In this document: one piece after another, positions 9,036-19,188 of the stretch
How positions within the stretch are numbered: the first letter of the stretch is position 1
Layout: every line of letters starts with the position of its first letter
NCBI GenBank assembly: GCA_003277985.1
Contig: QCHR01000004.1
Location: forward strand, 1-36,395
Length of the DNA stretch: 36,395 nucleotides
Direction: 5' to 3'
Source: Prochlorococcus sp. AG-402-G06
GTDB taxonomy: Bacteria > Cyanobacteriota > Cyanobacteriia > PCC-6307 > Cyanobiaceae
Notes under the pieces: model-generated
What the model saw: only the letters and a program-made list of their open reading frames with translations
Databases searched by the model: none
What the model was told of the DNA's origin: nothing
Program-made: the position numbers and the translations under genes

Positions 9036-9152
9036 TTAGCCCTGACGTTGTTTGTTACGAGGCCTTTTCTTGTTAATCACATAGATTCGGCCTCTGCGCC
9101 TCACGATCTGATCGTCAGGACTAATTTTTTTGACTGAAGATCTAACCTTCAT
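9036..9152 (-). CDS. rpmJ: 50S ribosomal protein L36, zinc-ligand-free form
   Basis: This 38-residue gene was found by translating the gap between rpsM and adk. The protein begins [19 protein letters not shown] and ends [11 protein letters not shown], the conserved end of L36. The CxxC...C...H zinc ribbon of the common form is missing: no cysteine is present, and SPDD stands where the first pair would be. GGAG occurs 10-15 bases before the ATG. Position and both conserved ends make the call firm. Confidence 0.95.
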
Positions 9153-9193
9153 TTGGTGAGACTCTCCTATTTCCAAACCATAACTTTACTACA

Positions 9194-9745
9194 TCATCTG
9201 CCTAAAGCTCTCTCGATACATGAAAACACAACATCTATGTCAGCATTACCGTCTATCTCTTCAAGAATTCCTTGCTGGGAATACAAATCGATAAGAGGTG
9301 AAGTTTTTTCTTTATATATTTGAAGTCTATTACTTATTACTTCTTCATTATCATCCTGTCTTCCTCTTCCCAGAAGCCTTTTAATTAAATGCTCGTTAGC
9401 AATTTTGATTAATACAACCCCCTCTAAAGGTTGATTGATTTTATCTAAAAGATTTTTTAGAGCATTAGCTTGATTTACGTTTCGAGGAAAACCATCAAGC
9501 AACCAACCTCCATTATTATTGACTAATCTTCCCTCTACAATTGAGAGAACTAATTCATCATTGACTAGTTCTCCCTTATTCATTATCTCTGCGGCTTTAA
9601 GACCTAAAACAGATCCAGAGGAAACTTCATCTCTAAGTAAATCTCCGGTCGAAAGATGATCAAGTCTATATTTCTTGCAAAAAAGATTTGCTTGAGTACC
9701 TTTGCCTGCGCCAGGTGGGCCAAGGAATAGTAGTTTCTTTTTCAT
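9194..9745 (-). CDS. adk: Adenylate kinase
   Basis: The enzyme interconverts ATP plus AMP and two ADP. The P-loop FLGPPGAGKGTQ lies at the N-terminus, followed by the AMP-binding LSTGDLLRDEV and the WLLDGFPRN motif. The lid is short (GRGRQDDNEE) with no zinc-finger cysteines. The 183 residues match the short-lid type usual in cyanobacteria. It lies between secY and rpmJ; infA, often next to adk in other bacteria, is absent. Confidence 0.97.
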   Translation of the reverse strand: MKKKLLFLGPPGAGKGTQANLFCKKYRLDHLSTGDLLRDEVSSGSVLGLKAAEIMNKGELVNDELVLSIVEGRLVNNNGGWLLDGFPRNVNQANALKNLLDKINQPLEGVVLIKIANEHLIKRLLGRGRQDDNEEVISNRLQIYKEKTSPLIDLYSQQGILEEIDGNADIDVVFSCIERALGR

Positions 9746-9766
9746 TTTAAAATCATAATAAAGATC

Positions 9767-11086
9767 TTATTGACGAACTAATCCTTCATATCTTTGCGAA
9801 ATCACATAAGTCTGAACCTGCTTAGATGTATCTATTGCAACTCCCACCAAAATTAATAATGACGTTGCTCCAAGCCCTTGAAAAGTTTGAACATTGGTAG
9901 CTCTTTCAACGGCAGCAGGAACAATGGCAACCGAACCAAGAAATAAACCCCCAAGTAAAGTCAGACGATTTTGAACACCTGACAGGTAGTTAGATGTAGA
10001 CCCTCCTGGCCTCACTCCTGGGATTGCAACACCACCTTTTTTTAAATTAGAGGCAATATCTATTGGATTGATTGTTAAAGAAGCATAAAAGTAAGCAAAA
10101 CCCAAGATCAATGCAAAGAAGGTGATTGCATATGGCCATGGGTTAGACGAACCTGGATTCAATGAACTAGCAGCTTTAATAAGTAATGGGTTTTGAGTAA
10201 AATTTGCGATTGTTATAGGCAGAAAAATCAATGCAGATGCAAAAATTATTGGCATAACTCCTCCTGCGTTCAACTTAAGAGGTAAATAGCTTTGCCTACT
10301 TGGCAAAAGCGCTGTACCGCCCATTTGACTTTTTGCACTCACTATAGGAATTCTTCTAGCACCTTCTTGAACAAAAATGATACCCACAATAGTTATCAAA
10401 AAAACTACCAAAAGAATTATGATCCCCAAAACATCTGCTCGATCTCCAGTTTGGGCTTTTTCAATAGTAGAGCTTAGTGCCTTAGGTAAAGTTGCAACAA
10501 TATTCAAAAAAATAACCAAAGAAGCACCCTGACCAATTCCTTTTTCAGTAATAATTTCACTAAGCCACATAACTATCATCGACCCAGTAACTAATGCCAA
10601 AGAAGTTTGAATCACAAATTCAGTTTCTCCAAGGCCTTCTACTGCATACTGTCTGAGAATTAAAGCAAAAACTGTACTTTGAACTAATCCCCATCCCAAA
10701 GCAACGTATCTAGTAATCTGAGCAATCTTCCTTCTTCCCGCCTCTCCCTCATTTTTCTGTAAATCTTCTAATTGAGGCAAAGAGGCAGTCAGCAACTGAA
10801 TGATTATTGACGCATTAATAAATGGAAGAATACCTAATGCAAAAATGCCCAATGTTGAGATACCACCACCTGTAAAAATATCAAGAAATCCAATCAGTTG
10901 CCCCCCCTGATCAATAAAAGTTTTGAAAGCCTCTCTATCTATTCCAGGCATTGGAATATAAATTCCTAATCGAACAACTAACAATAAACCTAAGGTCGTA
11001 AAGACTCTTCCTCTAAGCTCTTCATTACTAAAAAGCTGAGTAATTACCTCACCTGCACTTGGATTCCTACCACGACTTATTAACAT
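9767..11086 (-). CDS. secY: Protein translocase subunit SecY
   Basis: This is the channel subunit of the SecYEG translocon, which in cyanobacteria acts in plasma and thylakoid membranes. Ten hydrophobic segments can be read along the 439 residues. RLGIYIPMPGID in the first periplasmic part, the GILPFINASIIIQLL plug and TM2 region, EITEKGIGQGASL, and NLKKGGVAIPGVRPG near the end are family hallmarks. It follows rplO as in the spc operon, 55 bp downstream. Confidence 0.98.
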   Translation of the reverse strand: MLISRGRNPSAGEVITQLFSNEELRGRVFTTLGLLLVVRLGIYIPMPGIDREAFKTFIDQGGQLIGFLDIFTGGGISTLGIFALGILPFINASIIIQLLTASLPQLEDLQKNEGEAGRRKIAQITRYVALGWGLVQSTVFALILRQYAVEGLGETEFVIQTSLALVTGSMIVMWLSEIITEKGIGQGASLVIFLNIVATLPKALSSTIEKAQTGDRADVLGIIILLVVFLITIVGIIFVQEGARRIPIVSAKSQMGGTALLPSRQSYLPLKLNAGGVMPIIFASALIFLPITIANFTQNPLLIKAASSLNPGSSNPWPYAITFFALILGFAYFYASLTINPIDIASNLKKGGVAIPGVRPGGSTSNYLSGVQNRLTLLGGLFLGSVAIVPAAVERATNVQTFQGLGATSLLILVGVAIDTSKQVQTYVISQRYEGLVRQ

Positions 11087-11141
11087 TTAATAATGATAAT
11101 TTATTTGGGGCTAATGTATAAATTATATTCTCAACAGGAAC

Positions 11142-11594
11142 TTAAGTATATAGTTCACACGTACCACCAGCTTCTTCAATTTTCTTTTTGGCGGATGTTG
11201 TGAAGGCGGCAGCTTGAACAGTCAATTTCACTTCTAATTTACCGTTACCTAAAATTTTCAAAGGATTTTTTGGTTTAGTTAATATGCCCTCCTTAACTAA
11301 TAGGTCAAGGTTAACAACAGTTCCTTCTTTCAATGAATTCAAACTCGAAACATTAAGGACAGTAAAACTTTTCTGATTAACTATTGGGAAATGCTTTAAT
11401 TTTGGGACTCGTCGGTATAAAGGCATCTGACCACCTTCAAAACCTGGGCGAGTAGGTCTACCTGATCTAGATTTTTGTCCCCTCATCCCAAAGCCACAAC
11501 TAGCTCCTTGGCCAGCAGCGATACCTCGACCTTTACGCATTTTTTTACGTCTAGACCCTGGATTTGATTGGAGAGATTCTAATTTAATAGTCAT
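11142..11594 (-). CDS. rplO: 50S ribosomal protein L15
   Basis: [20 protein letters not shown], the [20 protein letters not shown] segment and the C-terminal KKKIEEAGG segment match L15. The length is 150 residues. It is 6 bp from the rpsE stop. No rpmD (L30) gene lies between rpsE and rplO, as is usual in cyanobacteria. Confidence 0.98.
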   Translation of the reverse strand: MTIKLESLQSNPGSRRKKMRKGRGIAAGQGASCGFGMRGQKSRSGRPTRPGFEGGQMPLYRRVPKLKHFPIVNQKSFTVLNVSSLNSLKEGTVVNLDLLVKEGILTKPKNPLKILGNGKLEVKLTVQAAAFTTSAKKKIEEAGGTCELYT

Positions 11595-11600
11595 GATTTT

Positions 11601-12224
11601 TTAAGAATAAATCTGCTCAAGTGAAATACCACGCTCTTTTGCTGTGGCTTTATGAGTTCTTAACTCACTTAAAGCAACCATTGCAGCACGAGCATTATTA
11701 AGTGGTGTCTTACTACCTAATCGCTTAGCAAGTACATTTTTAATTCCAGCCAGCTCTAAAACAGTACGAATTGAACCCCCTGCAATCACACCTGTTCCAG
11801 GTGCTGCAGGACGAATCAATACACTTGCTGCTCCATCTCTACCGTTAGAAAGAGTTGGGATAGAACTATTTCGAGTTAATGGAACACGAACAAGATGTTT
11901 TTTTCCATCAGCAACTCCTTTACGAACGGCGCCAATAACATCTCCAGCTTTTCCTACACCAACGCCAACTTGTCCTTTTTCATTGCCTACTACAACTATT
12001 GCCCTGAAGCTCATTTTTTTTCCACCTTTAACTGTTTTCGAAACCCTTCTAATTTGAACAACTCGTTCTTGCCATTCAGAGTCTCTTTCTTGACCTCTTC
12101 TATCTCTTCTCCCACGCTTTTCTCCACGGTTGCGACGATTTTCCTGCCTACCATCTGCAGCAGGAGGGGTGTCTGATGATCCAGAAGTTTTTTTATTTGG
12201 GGACTGGTTTTTAGAGTCTGTCAT
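11601..12224 (-). CDS. rpsE: 30S ribosomal protein S5 with basic N-terminal extension
   Basis: The conserved part begins at about residue 49 ([20 protein letters not shown]) and includes [20 protein letters not shown] and [13 protein letters not shown]5 helps decoding fidelity and mRNA unwinding. The first 48 residues are a polar, arginine-rich tail ([19 protein letters not shown]) that makes the protein 207 residues long, against 167 in E. coli. Such tails are common in cyanobacteria. Confidence 0.98.
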   Translation of the reverse strand: MTDSKNQSPNKKTSGSSDTPPAADGRQENRRNRGEKRGRRDRRGQERDSEWQERVVQIRRVSKTVKGGKKMSFRAIVVVGNEKGQVGVGVGKAGDVIGAVRKGVADGKKHLVRVPLTRNSSIPTLSNGRDGAASVLIRPAAPGTGVIAGGSIRTVLELAGIKNVLAKRLGSKTPLNNARAAMVALSELRTHKATAKERGISLEQIYS

Positions 12225-12238
12225 TATTAAAGCAATGA

Positions 12239-12607
12239 TTAAAAGTTCAAGCCTGCCACTCTGGCAGCTTCGGCTAGAGCTTTAACCCTGCCATGATAGA
12301 TGTTCCCACCTCTGTCAAAGATAACTTGTTTGATGCCTTTTGATAAAGCTTTTTTTGCAACAAGCTCTCCTACTGCTGTAGAAGCATCACAACTTCCAGC
12401 ATTAACTTTTAAAGAGGCTTTCAAGTCTTTATCAAGAGTTGATGCTGCACATATAGTGTTTTGAGCATCGTCATCTATTATTTGAGCATAGATGTGGTTA
12501 TTAGAACGAAAGACAGCAAGTCTTGGCCTAGATTCTGTTCCGCTTAAGTGTCTCCTCAAGCGTTTATGTCGTTTTTGAGTTTGTTGTTTTCTAGAAAGTT
12601 TTGACAT
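12239..12607 (-). CDS. rplR: 50S ribosomal protein L18
   Basis: [34 protein letters not shown] and the end [20 protein letters not shown] mark L18, a 5S rRNA-binding protein. The length is 122 residues. It is placed between rplF and rpsE as in the spc operon. Confidence 0.98.
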   Translation of the reverse strand: MSKLSRKQQTQKRHKRLRRHLSGTESRPRLAVFRSNNHIYAQIIDDDAQNTICAASTLDKDLKASLKVNAGSCDASTAVGELVAKKALSKGIKQVIFDRGGNIYHGRVKALAEAARVAGLNF

Positions 12608-12640
12608 GGCTAAAAAGTTTTAAAAGACAAATAAGCAAGA

Positions 12641-13180
12641 TTAAGTTTTGCCAGACTTACCAGCTTTTCTAATTATCTGTTCTCCTTCATATTTGATTCC
12701 TTTCCCTTTGTAAGGTTCAGGGGGTCTGATTGCTCTTATTTTGGCAGCTTCATTGCCAACTAATTCTTTATCAGGTCCAGTTACAATTACATTTGTATTA
12801 TTTTCAACTTTGAAAGTTATCCCTTCTGGAGGAACGACCTCAACTGGATGGCTATAACCAGCGCTAACGACAAGAGTTTTTCCCTTTACTTGGGCTCTTG
12901 AGCCAACACCAACAATCTCAAGTTTTTTTGTAAAACCATTACTAACTCCTTCAACCATGTTGGCAACAAGTGATCTACATAGCCCATGCATTTCTCTGGA
13001 CTGTCTCTTTTCGTTAATGGGTTTAACAACAATGGTGTTTTCATCTTTACTTAGGCTTACTCCATCAGGAAGAGTTCGTTGCAGTTCACCTTTTGGACCT
13101 TTAACAGTGATAGAAAGTCCTTCAAGTTTTACATCTACCTTTTCAGGAAGGGAGATAGGTTTTTTTCCAGTACGAGACAT
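12641..13180 (-). CDS. rplF: 50S ribosomal protein L6
   Basis: [17 protein letters not shown], the KGPKGEL segment and the C-terminal [19 protein letters not shown] are diagnostic for L6, which lies near the factor-binding site. The length is 179 residues. It is 17 bp after rpsH. Confidence 0.98.
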   Translation of the reverse strand: MSRTGKKPISLPEKVDVKLEGLSITVKGPKGELQRTLPDGVSLSKDENTIVVKPINEKRQSREMHGLCRSLVANMVEGVSNGFTKKLEIVGVGSRAQVKGKTLVVSAGYSHPVEVVPPEGITFKVENNTNVIVTGPDKELVGNEAAKIRAIRPPEPYKGKGIKYEGEQIIRKAGKSGKT

Positions 13181-13197
13181 AATAAATACCTAATCAA

Positions 13198-13599
13198 TCA
13201 ACAGACGTAGCAGAGGACTTCTCCTCCAACTCCTTGTTTACGAGCATCACGATCACTCATGACTCCCTTAGAGGTAGAGATTATTGCAACTCCAAGGCCT
13301 CCTAAAACTTTTGGTAATCCTCGAGTATTTTTATAAATTCTCAATCCTGGTTTACTCACTCGCTGCATTGAACGAATAATCGGTGATCGATGCTTACCAG
13401 TGTATTTCAATCCAAGAATGAGCTGCTTTCGAAAGCCTTCTCCTTCTTCATTGATTTCTGCAATAAATCCCTCACGCTGAAGCACCTTAGCGATACTAAG
13501 AGACATTCTTGAAGCAGGGATTTTGGTTTTTTCATGACGTTTTTCACTTGCATTTCTTATGCGAGTGAGCATGTCTGAAATTGGATCGTGGTTGGCCAT
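13198..13599 (-). CDS. rpsH: 30S ribosomal protein S8
   Basis: [20 protein letters not shown] and the C-terminal [20 protein letters not shown] identify S8, an early-assembling 16S rRNA-binding protein. In E. coli S8 represses the spc operon by binding mRNA near the L5 start; whether that happens here is unknown. The length is 133 residues. rpsN (S14), which precedes rpsH in many bacteria, is absent: only 19 bp separate rplE and rpsH. Confidence 0.98.
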   Translation of the reverse strand: MANHDPISDMLTRIRNASEKRHEKTKIPASRMSLSIAKVLQREGFIAEINEEGEGFRKQLILGLKYTGKHRSPIIRSMQRVSKPGLRIYKNTRGLPKVLGGLGVAIISTSKGVMSDRDARKQGVGGEVLCYVC

Positions 13600-13618
13600 A
13601 GTATTTAGCTAATCAAAC

Positions 13619-14158
13619 TCATTTTTTACGAAAGGGCATTCCCATTTCACTCAGCAGAGCCTTGCCTTGCTCATCAGAGGAAGCACTGGTCACAATTGTG
13701 ATATCCATGCCTCTGATGGTGTCGACTTTGTCAAAAGTAATCTCAGGGAAAATAAGTTGTTCTTTGACTCCAATGGTGTAATTTCCTCGGCCATCAAAGC
13801 TTTTAGGACTGACACCGCGAAAATCTCTGATTCTTGGAAGTGCCAGATTTATGAACCTTTCAAGGAATGCGTACATGCGATCTCCTCTAAGTGTGACTGC
13901 GCAACCAATAGGCATTCCTTGTCTGATTTTAAAAGTAGCAATTGCTTTCTTAGCCCTTGTCACAAGAGCTTTTTGCCCCGAGATTGTTGCCATTTCCTTT
14001 AGAGAGGCTTCTAAAGCTTTTGAATTCGTTGCGGCTTCACCAAGACCTCTATTTAAAGTGACCTTCTGCACCTTAGGAACTTGATGAACATTTTTCAGAC
14101 CAAGATCTTTTAAAAGCTTTGGTCTAATTGTCTCTCGATAACGGGTTTTTAGTGACAT
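13619..14158 (-). CDS. rplE: 50S ribosomal protein L5
   Basis: [49 protein letters not shown] and [17 protein letters not shown] mark L5, which binds 5S rRNA and contacts the P-site tRNA. The length is 179 residues. It has an 89-bp leader after rplX that contains a hairpin (14174-14195). Confidence 0.98.
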   Translation of the reverse strand: MSLKTRYRETIRPKLLKDLGLKNVHQVPKVQKVTLNRGLGEAATNSKALEASLKEMATISGQKALVTRAKKAIATFKIRQGMPIGCAVTLRGDRMYAFLERFINLALPRIRDFRGVSPKSFDGRGNYTIGVKEQLIFPEITFDKVDTIRGMDITIVTSASSDEQGKALLSEMGMPFRKK

Positions 14159-14173
14159 TGTTGGAAAAGATTT

Positions 14174-14195
14174 AATTCTGGTCTTGGTCAGAATT
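14174..14195 (-). promoter_or_regulatory. Hairpin in the rplX-rplE spacer
   Basis: Perfect 7-bp arms AATTCTG (14174-14180) and CAGAATT (14189-14195) can be extended inward by wobble pairs to leave a four-base loop. It ends 15 bp before the rplE ATG and is followed on the minus strand by the short T-rich stretch AAATCTTTT. Possible roles are attenuation, mRNA processing or a ribosomal-protein binding site near L5 (as for S8 in E. coli). All three are inference. Confidence 0.4.
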
Positions 14196-14247
14196 CAATT
14201 GGGAAAAGAAAGTCTGCTTTAGTTAATTCAGACAAAGGGATAGTGAA

Positions 14248-14604
14248 TTAATCAATTAATTCCCCAGTCTTTTTCAATCGTCGTTTCTTTGATCCGTCTT
14301 TATCTACAAAAATTTCAACCTTACTGGCAACTTTCTCTTTAGTTGAATAGATCATTACATTTGAGGCATGCAAGGAAAATTCTTTAGTCTCTATTCGACC
14401 AGTTTCTCCTTCCTGTGAAGGTTTTACATGCTTTGTTCTTTGGTTAATTCCTTGGACTAAAACTCTATTTTCATAAGGAAGTGTTTTAAGAACTTCACCG
14501 GTTTTACCCTTATCCTTTCCAGAAATAATCTGAACTGTATCTCCTTTACGGATCTTCATTTTGATCCGATCAGCAGGAGCTTTGGATTTGTTAATTGCTG
14601 GCAT
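14248..14604 (-). CDS. rplX: 50S ribosomal protein L24
   Basis: The KOW motif is seen in [20 protein letters not shown] followed by GEVL, and the centre has [19 protein letters not shown]24 is an assembly initiator of the 50S subunit. The length is 118 residues. The start is supported by GGAGG upstream of the ATG, and it follows the rplN stop by 2 bp. Confidence 0.98.
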   Translation of the reverse strand: MPAINKSKAPADRIKMKIRKGDTVQIISGKDKGKTGEVLKTLPYENRVLVQGINQRTKHVKPSQEGETGRIETKEFSLHASNVMIYSTKEKVASKVEIFVDKDGSKKRRLKKTGELID

Positions 14605-14606
14605 GA

Positions 14607-14972
14607 CTAAATAACCTCCGGAGCTAAAGAAACAATTTTAGTGAAATTGCGCTCTCTTAATTCTCGTGCGACGGGACCAAACACCCTAGTACCTCTTGGG
14701 TTTTGATCATCATTTATGAGAACAGCAGCGTTGTCATCAAAGCGAATTGAATTTCCAGTCTCTCTACGCATTGTTGCTCTAGTTCGAACAACAACCGCTT
14801 TAACGACATCTGATTTTTTGACTCCCATATTTGGCATCGCATCTTTAACAGAAGCAACAATCACATCGCCTACATGGGCATACCTACGATTAGAACCTAA
14901 GACCCTAATACATTGCAGACGCTTGGCACCACTGTTATCTGCAACGGTTAAGAATGTTTCTTGCTGAATCAT
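14607..14972 (-). CDS. rplN: 50S ribosomal protein L14
   Basis: [20 protein letters not shown] and the DNAAVLIN and [13 protein letters not shown] segments identify L14, located at the inter-subunit face. The length is 121 residues. A strong AAGGAGG inside the end of rpsQ precedes the ATG, and the ATG overlaps the rpsQ stop by 4 bp. Confidence 0.98.
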   Translation of the reverse strand: MIQQETFLTVADNSGAKRLQCIRVLGSNRRYAHVGDVIVASVKDAMPNMGVKKSDVVKAVVVRTRATMRRETGNSIRFDDNAAVLINDDQNPRGTRVFGPVARELRERNFTKIVSLAPEVI

Positions 14973-15235
14973 TTTGCAGCCTCCTTAGATTTCATACCCT
15001 GAACGAGAACATCTGTAACCGTCCATCGTTTATGAGCGCTCATTGGAGGAGACTCTTTAATCCGAACTCTGTCTCCCACTTTGCAATGGTTTTCTGCATC
15101 ATGAGCTTTATATCTAGTCGTACGACTAATAATTTTTTGATAGATAGGATGTGGAAATCTATTCTCCACAGCTACAACTACTGTTTTTTGCATTTTGTCA
15201 CTGACAACAGTGCCGACCATTTCCTTAAGTGCCAT
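14969..15235 (-). CDS. rpsQ: 30S ribosomal protein S17
   Basis: [20 protein letters not shown] and [20 protein letters not shown] mark S17. I chose the ATG at 15235 (88 residues). The same frame is open to 15277, but that would overlap rpmC by 32 bp and add residues foreign to the family. It is 10 bp after rpmC and coupled to rplN. Confidence 0.97.
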   Translation of the reverse strand: MALKEMVGTVVSDKMQKTVVVAVENRFPHPIYQKIISRTTRYKAHDAENHCKVGDRVRIKESPPMSAHKRWTVTDVLVQGMKSKEAAK

Positions 15236-15245
15236 AACTAAAAAA

Positions 15246-15458
15246 TCAAGATGATGTGTTGGAGCGGCTTCGCTCATTAGAAACCGTTAAAAGTTGAGCC
15301 AATTCGGTTCGTGCCTCTTTGAAACGGTGAGTTTTCGCTAGCTGTCTAGTGGCTTGCTTAAAACGAAGATCAAAAAGTTCTTTCCGAAGATTGTCAATCT
15401 TTTCAGATATCTCGGAATCAGAGAGATTCCTTACATCTTTCGTAGTTGTTTTGCTCAT
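15246..15458 (-). CDS. rpmC: 50S ribosomal protein L29
   Basis: A short helical protein (70 residues) with [20 protein letters not shown] and FKQATRQL, typical of L29 at the polypeptide exit tunnel. Its ATG overlaps the rplP stop by 4 bp, and GGAG lies just upstream in the end of rplP. Confidence 0.97.
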   Translation of the reverse strand: MSKTTTKDVRNLSDSEISEKIDNLRKELFDLRFKQATRQLAKTHRFKEARTELAQLLTVSNERSRSNTSS

Positions 15459-15940
15459 GATGATGACTCCGAATCATCTGCTTCAACTGGCGTTTTAGCA
15501 GGTTTATAATTTCCCTTATTGAGATCTTCCTCTAGGGAAATAAATTTTGTTTTTACTGGCAGCTTGTATTGAGCAAGACGCATTGCCTCTTTTGCAATTT
15601 CCTCTGTAATTTCTTCGCCACCCATTTCAAATAAAATTCGACCAGGCTTGACAACTGCAACCCAAAATTCGGGGTTACCTTTACCCGATCCCATTCTTGT
15701 CTCGGCAGGCCTCATCGTTACAGGCTTATCAGGGAAAATACGAATCCAAATTTGTCCTCCCCTTTTTACATAACGAGTCATAGCTCGTCTACTAGCCTCG
15801 ATTTGTCTAGAGGTAACCCAACCACAATCTTGAGCTTGCAATGCAAACTGACCGAAAGCGATTTTGTTGCCTCTAGTAGCAACGCCGCGCATACGGCCTC
15901 TTTGTTGTTTGCGAAATTTGGTTCTTTTGGGACTAAGCAT
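15455..15940 (-). CDS. rplP: 50S ribosomal protein L16
   Basis: [36 protein letters not shown] and [19 protein letters not shown] are hallmarks of L16, which lines the A-site tRNA path. The 161 residues include a C-terminal extension of about 20 residues (ending DDSESSS) relative to E. coli. Confidence 0.98.
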   Translation of the reverse strand: MLSPKRTKFRKQQRGRMRGVATRGNKIAFGQFALQAQDCGWVTSRQIEASRRAMTRYVKRGGQIWIRIFPDKPVTMRPAETRMGSGKGNPEFWVAVVKPGRILFEMGGEEITEEIAKEAMRLAQYKLPVKTKFISLEEDLNKGNYKPAKTPVEADDSESSS

Positions 15941-15952
15941 GATTAAAACTCC

Positions 15953-16687
15953 TTATTTAGCTTCATTGGAACGATCCTCAAATTGTTGAGGTCTTCGATT
16001 CCCCCTATTGCGTCTAGGAGAAGAACCAACAGGTAATGGCTGTTCTTCTTTAGGAAGAACTTCACCTTTGAAAACCCATACTTTGATTCCTAAAACTCCA
16101 TAGGTTGTACTAGCAACTTTGGTTGCATAATCGATTTCTGCTCTCAAAGTGTGGAGAGGAACTCTTCCTTCTCGTGTCCATTCAGAACGTGCTATTTCAG
16201 CGCCATTCAACCTTCCTCCTACTTGTATTTTAAGACCTAAGACACCAGCTCTTTGTGCTCTTTGAACAGCCATTCGAATAGTTCGTCTAAAGGCAACACG
16301 CTTTTCTAGTTGCTGAGCAATGTATTCGGCAAGAAGATAAGCATCTGCATCAACTTTTTCTACCTCAACAACATTTATACGTACTTGTCTATTTCTATCA
16401 CCGATTGTTTTTTGAATACCAGATCTGAGTTCTTCAATACCACTTCCCTGCCTACCCACAATTACTCCTGGCCTAGCAGTTTTTAATTCGACCTCAAGCT
16501 GATCTGCTTTTCGAGCTATCAATACATCGCTTATCCCTGCTGCTCCATACTTTTTCTTAATGAAAGTGCGGATCCGATCATCTTCTTGGAGTAGTAAAGG
16601 ATAAGTTTTACTTGGTGCATACCATTTAGAACGATGCTCTTGGGTGATGCCAAGCCTAATTCCAGTAGGGTGAATTTTATGTCCCAT
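15953..16687 (-). CDS. rpsC: 30S ribosomal protein S3
   Basis: [20 protein letters not shown] at the N-terminus, the KH domain with [17 protein letters not shown], and [17 protein letters not shown] identify S3, part of the mRNA entry channel. The length is 244 residues with a basic tail. The first base overlaps the end of rplV. Confidence 0.98.
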   Translation of the reverse strand: MGHKIHPTGIRLGITQEHRSKWYAPSKTYPLLLQEDDRIRTFIKKKYGAAGISDVLIARKADQLEVELKTARPGVIVGRQGSGIEELRSGIQKTIGDRNRQVRINVVEVEKVDADAYLLAEYIAQQLEKRVAFRRTIRMAVQRAQRAGVLGLKIQVGGRLNGAEIARSEWTREGRVPLHTLRAEIDYATKVASTTYGVLGIKVWVFKGEVLPKEEQPLPVGSSPRRNRGNRRPQQFEDRSNEAK

Positions 16688-17067
16688 CAGTCTGAGTCCT
16701 CAGAATTGGTTGATTGAGTGGCCGAAACAGCAATGCTGATGTGGCATGTCTGCTTTTTAATTGCAAATGCCCTGCCTTGAGCCCTAGGCCTATAACGTTT
16801 CATTGGTGGGCCCATATCAGCTGTAGCAGTGCTAATCACAAGCGAAGAAGGCTCAAGACCAAGATTGTTTTCTGCATTCGCAACAGCTGATCGCAAGACT
16901 TTTGTTATTGGCTCAGTTGATCTATAAGGCATAAATTCAAGCATGATCAAAGCATCCCTGTAAGTTCTTCCTCTTATTTGATCAAGAACACGTCGAACTT
17001 TTGAAGCAGATCCGCGAATATAACGCCCATGAGCTTGGGCTGTCGTTTTGGTAGATGAAGTAGTCAT
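16687..17067 (-). CDS. rplV: 50S ribosomal protein L22
   Basis: [31 protein letters not shown] and the tunnel loop [17 protein letters not shown] mark L22. The length is 126 residues. It sits between rpsS and rpsC with near-zero spacing on both sides. Confidence 0.98.
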   Translation of the reverse strand: MTTSSTKTTAQAHGRYIRGSASKVRRVLDQIRGRTYRDALIMLEFMPYRSTEPITKVLRSAVANAENNLGLEPSSLVISTATADMGPPMKRYRPRAQGRAFAIKKQTCHISIAVSATQSTNSEDSD

Positions 17068-17069
17068 GA

Positions 17070-17345
17070 TTAGCGTGCTCCTTTTTTATCTCTGATGTGA
17101 CCTCTGTAGGTTCGAGTTGGTGCAAACTCTCCTAACTTGTGTCCAACCATTTGCTCAGTTATGAAAACGGGTATGTGACTCTTTCCATTGTGAACAGCAA
17201 TTGTATGGCCAATCATCATTGGCAGAATTGTTGAGGCTCTGGACCATGTTTTGATGACAGCTTTATCGTCATTAGAGTTTTGCTTCTCGATTTTACGAAG
17301 CAAACTGTCTGAAATAAATGGCCCTTTTTTTAGTGAACGTCCCAT
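17070..17345 (-). CDS. rpsS: 30S ribosomal protein S19
   Basis: [28 protein letters not shown] and [16 protein letters not shown] identify S19. The length is 91 residues. It lies between rplB (35 bp) and rplV (2 bp). Confidence 0.98.
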   Translation of the reverse strand: MGRSLKKGPFISDSLLRKIEKQNSNDDKAVIKTWSRASTILPMMIGHTIAVHNGKSHIPVFITEQMVGHKLGEFAPTRTYRGHIRDKKGAR

Positions 17346-17380
17346 AACTGTTTAAAAGAATTGGTAAAGAAAGATAGAAA

Positions 17381-18244
17381 TCATGAATCGCGACCTCCTC
17401 TACTCCGTTTAGATACCTTGCGTCGTTTTCTAAGAACATACTTGTTGCTGGGCTTATTTTTCTTCCTGGTTTTCAAGCCAAGAGCAGCTTTCCCCCAAGG
17501 TGTCACAGGACCAGCACGACCAACAGGTGCCTTTCCTTCTCCTCCTCCATGAGGGTGATCACATGGATTCATGACACTTCCTCTAACTTGAGGTCGTCTG
17601 CCAAGCCATCTTCTTCTTCCAGCTTTTCCAAGGCTTGTATTTCTAATCTCAGAATTACCAACCTCTCCAAGGGTGGCATAGCATTCCTTTCTGACTAAAC
17701 GAACCTCAGTTGAAGGTAACTTCAATGCAACGTAATCTCCTTCTTTAGCCATGACTTGGGCGCTAGCTCCAGCTGTACGAACCATCTGTCCGCCTCTACC
17801 TGGATAAAGTTCAACACAATGGACACTTGAACCTAAAGGCATTGAAGAAAGTGGTAAAGCATTACCAATTTCAATTGGTGCATCTGGACCTGAAATAACT
17901 TCTTGCCCAACTGTTATGTCCGCAGGTGCAAGTATGTATCTCTTTTCACCGTCAGAGTAAAAGAGTAGAGCAAGTCTTGCATTCCGGTGTGGGTCATAAT
18001 GAATTGCAGCAACTTTGGCCGAAACACCATGCTTATTTCGACGGAAATCAACAATCCTATATAACCTTTTATGCCCTCCTCCTCTATGACGACAAGTAAT
18101 TACCCCTCTATTATTTCGACCTTTCTTGCGATGCTTGGATACTACAAGTGAACGCTCAGGTTTATTCGATGTAACTTCACTAAAGTCAGTTACTACTCTT
18201 GTACGAGTACCAGGTGTGTAAGGTTTGAAACTTCTTATAGCCAT
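17381..18244 (-). CDS. rplB: 50S ribosomal protein L2
   Basis: [18 protein letters not shown], the [20 protein letters not shown] segment and [18 protein letters not shown] with its conserved histidine near the peptidyl transferase centre mark L2. The length is 287 residues. A strong GAGGAGG lies just upstream of the ATG, in the end of rplW. Confidence 0.98.
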   Translation of the reverse strand: MAIRSFKPYTPGTRTRVVTDFSEVTSNKPERSLVVSKHRKKGRNNRGVITCRHRGGGHKRLYRIVDFRRNKHGVSAKVAAIHYDPHRNARLALLFYSDGEKRYILAPADITVGQEVISGPDAPIEIGNALPLSSMPLGSSVHCVELYPGRGGQMVRTAGASAQVMAKEGDYVALKLPSTEVRLVRKECYATLGEVGNSEIRNTSLGKAGRRRWLGRRPQVRGSVMNPCDHPHGGGEGKAPVGRAGPVTPWGKAALGLKTRKKNKPSNKYVLRKRRKVSKRSRGGRDS

Positions 18245-18248
18245 TTTT

Positions 18249-18560
18249 TTAAGCCTCCTCTGATTCTGGGAACAACTGTATTGAGTTGCCTTCTGCTAGG
18301 CGAACCACAGCCTTCTTCACTTGAGGTCTCTTTCCAGAAAACCTACCAACTCTTCTGCTTTTTCTTGGTGGATTCATAGTACTAATACCAAGAACCTTGA
18401 CATCAAACATTTTTTCAACAGCAGCTTTTATGTCAGGCTTAGCTGCTCTTGGATCGACTTCAAAAGTGTACTGATTTAGATCTAAAGCTTTTGTAGCCTT
18501 CTCGGTTATCAAAGGACGCTTAATCACATCAGTAAGTCGTTTATCAAAAAATTTAGTCAT
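18249..18560 (-). CDS. rplW: 50S ribosomal protein L23
   Basis: [18 protein letters not shown] and [19 protein letters not shown] identify L23, the docking site for SRP and trigger factor at the exit tunnel. The length is 103 residues. The start overlaps the end of rplD by 8 bp and is served by AAGGAGG within rplD. Confidence 0.98.
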   Translation of the reverse strand: MTKFFDKRLTDVIKRPLITEKATKALDLNQYTFEVDPRAAKPDIKAAVEKMFDVKVLGISTMNPPRKSRRVGRFSGKRPQVKKAVVRLAEGNSIQLFPESEEA

Positions 18561-19188
18561 TACCGTAGACCTCCTTAATGGTTGATAATGCGTCTTCGCC
18601 TATTACCAAAGAATTGGCATTGAGAAGGTCAAACACATTTAATTGATCAGCAGAGATAAGCTTTATCTTTTCTAAGTTTCTTATTGAGCGCTTGATAATC
18701 TCTGATGGCTTATTGAGAATAATAAGAATTTTCCCATCAGCATTGATTCCTACTCGCTTGAGTAGAGCAAGAATTTCACTTGTTTTAGGAACTTCTAACT
18801 TGGAACCGAAGTCTTTAATTATTTTTGCATCTGAAATCCTACTCATTAAAGCAGTACGAAGAGCTAGCCTTCGTTCCTTCCTATTCATTTCCAAGTTATA
18901 TTTGCGAGGCTTAGGACCAAATATAATCCCACCTCCTGGTCGAAGAGGAGTCCTAACTGAACCTTGTCTTGCTCTACCAGTACCCTTTTGCTTGTAAGGT
19001 TTTCGCCCGCCTCCTCGAACCTCAGACCTAGTCAAAGTGCTTGCAGTCCCTTGGCGACTGTGAGCCTGTTGACGCAAAACAGCACGGTGTAATAAATCTG
19101 CTGCCGAAGATTCCTTGGCGGTTTTTAAATCAATTGATGATTCTCCAGCCTCTTTGCCTTGCCAATCAAGAACAGTACAGTTAGTCAT
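18553..19188 (-). CDS. rplD: 50S ribosomal protein L4
   Basis: [20 protein letters not shown] and [20 protein letters not shown] are the conserved core of L4, whose loop reaches the exit tunnel. Two ATGs in tandem overlap the rplC stop. The Shine-Dalgarno AAGGAGG ends only 3-4 bases before the first (19191) but about 6 bases before the second (19188), so I prefer the second (211 residues). In E. coli L4 autoregulates the S10 operon. Confidence 0.97.
   Translation of the reverse strand: MTNCTVLDWQGKEAGESSIDLKTAKESSAADLLHRAVLRQQAHSRQGTASTLTRSEVRGGGRKPYKQKGTGRARQGSVRTPLRPGGGIIFGPKPRKYNLEMNRKERRLALRTALMSRISDAKIIKDFGSKLEVPKTSEILALLKRVGINADGKILIILNKPSEIIKRSIRNLEKIKLISADQLNVFDLLNANSLVIGEDALSTIKEVYGND

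Noticed and set aside
11895-14084. Plus-strand ORFs of about 77-111 codons opposite rpsE, rplF and rplE
   Set aside because: Antisense shadows of highly conserved ribosomal genes, without recognisable domains or Shine-Dalgarno sequences.
15236-15277. 14-residue extension of S17
   Set aside because: It overlaps rpmC and is foreign to the family; ATG 15235 gives the normal protein.
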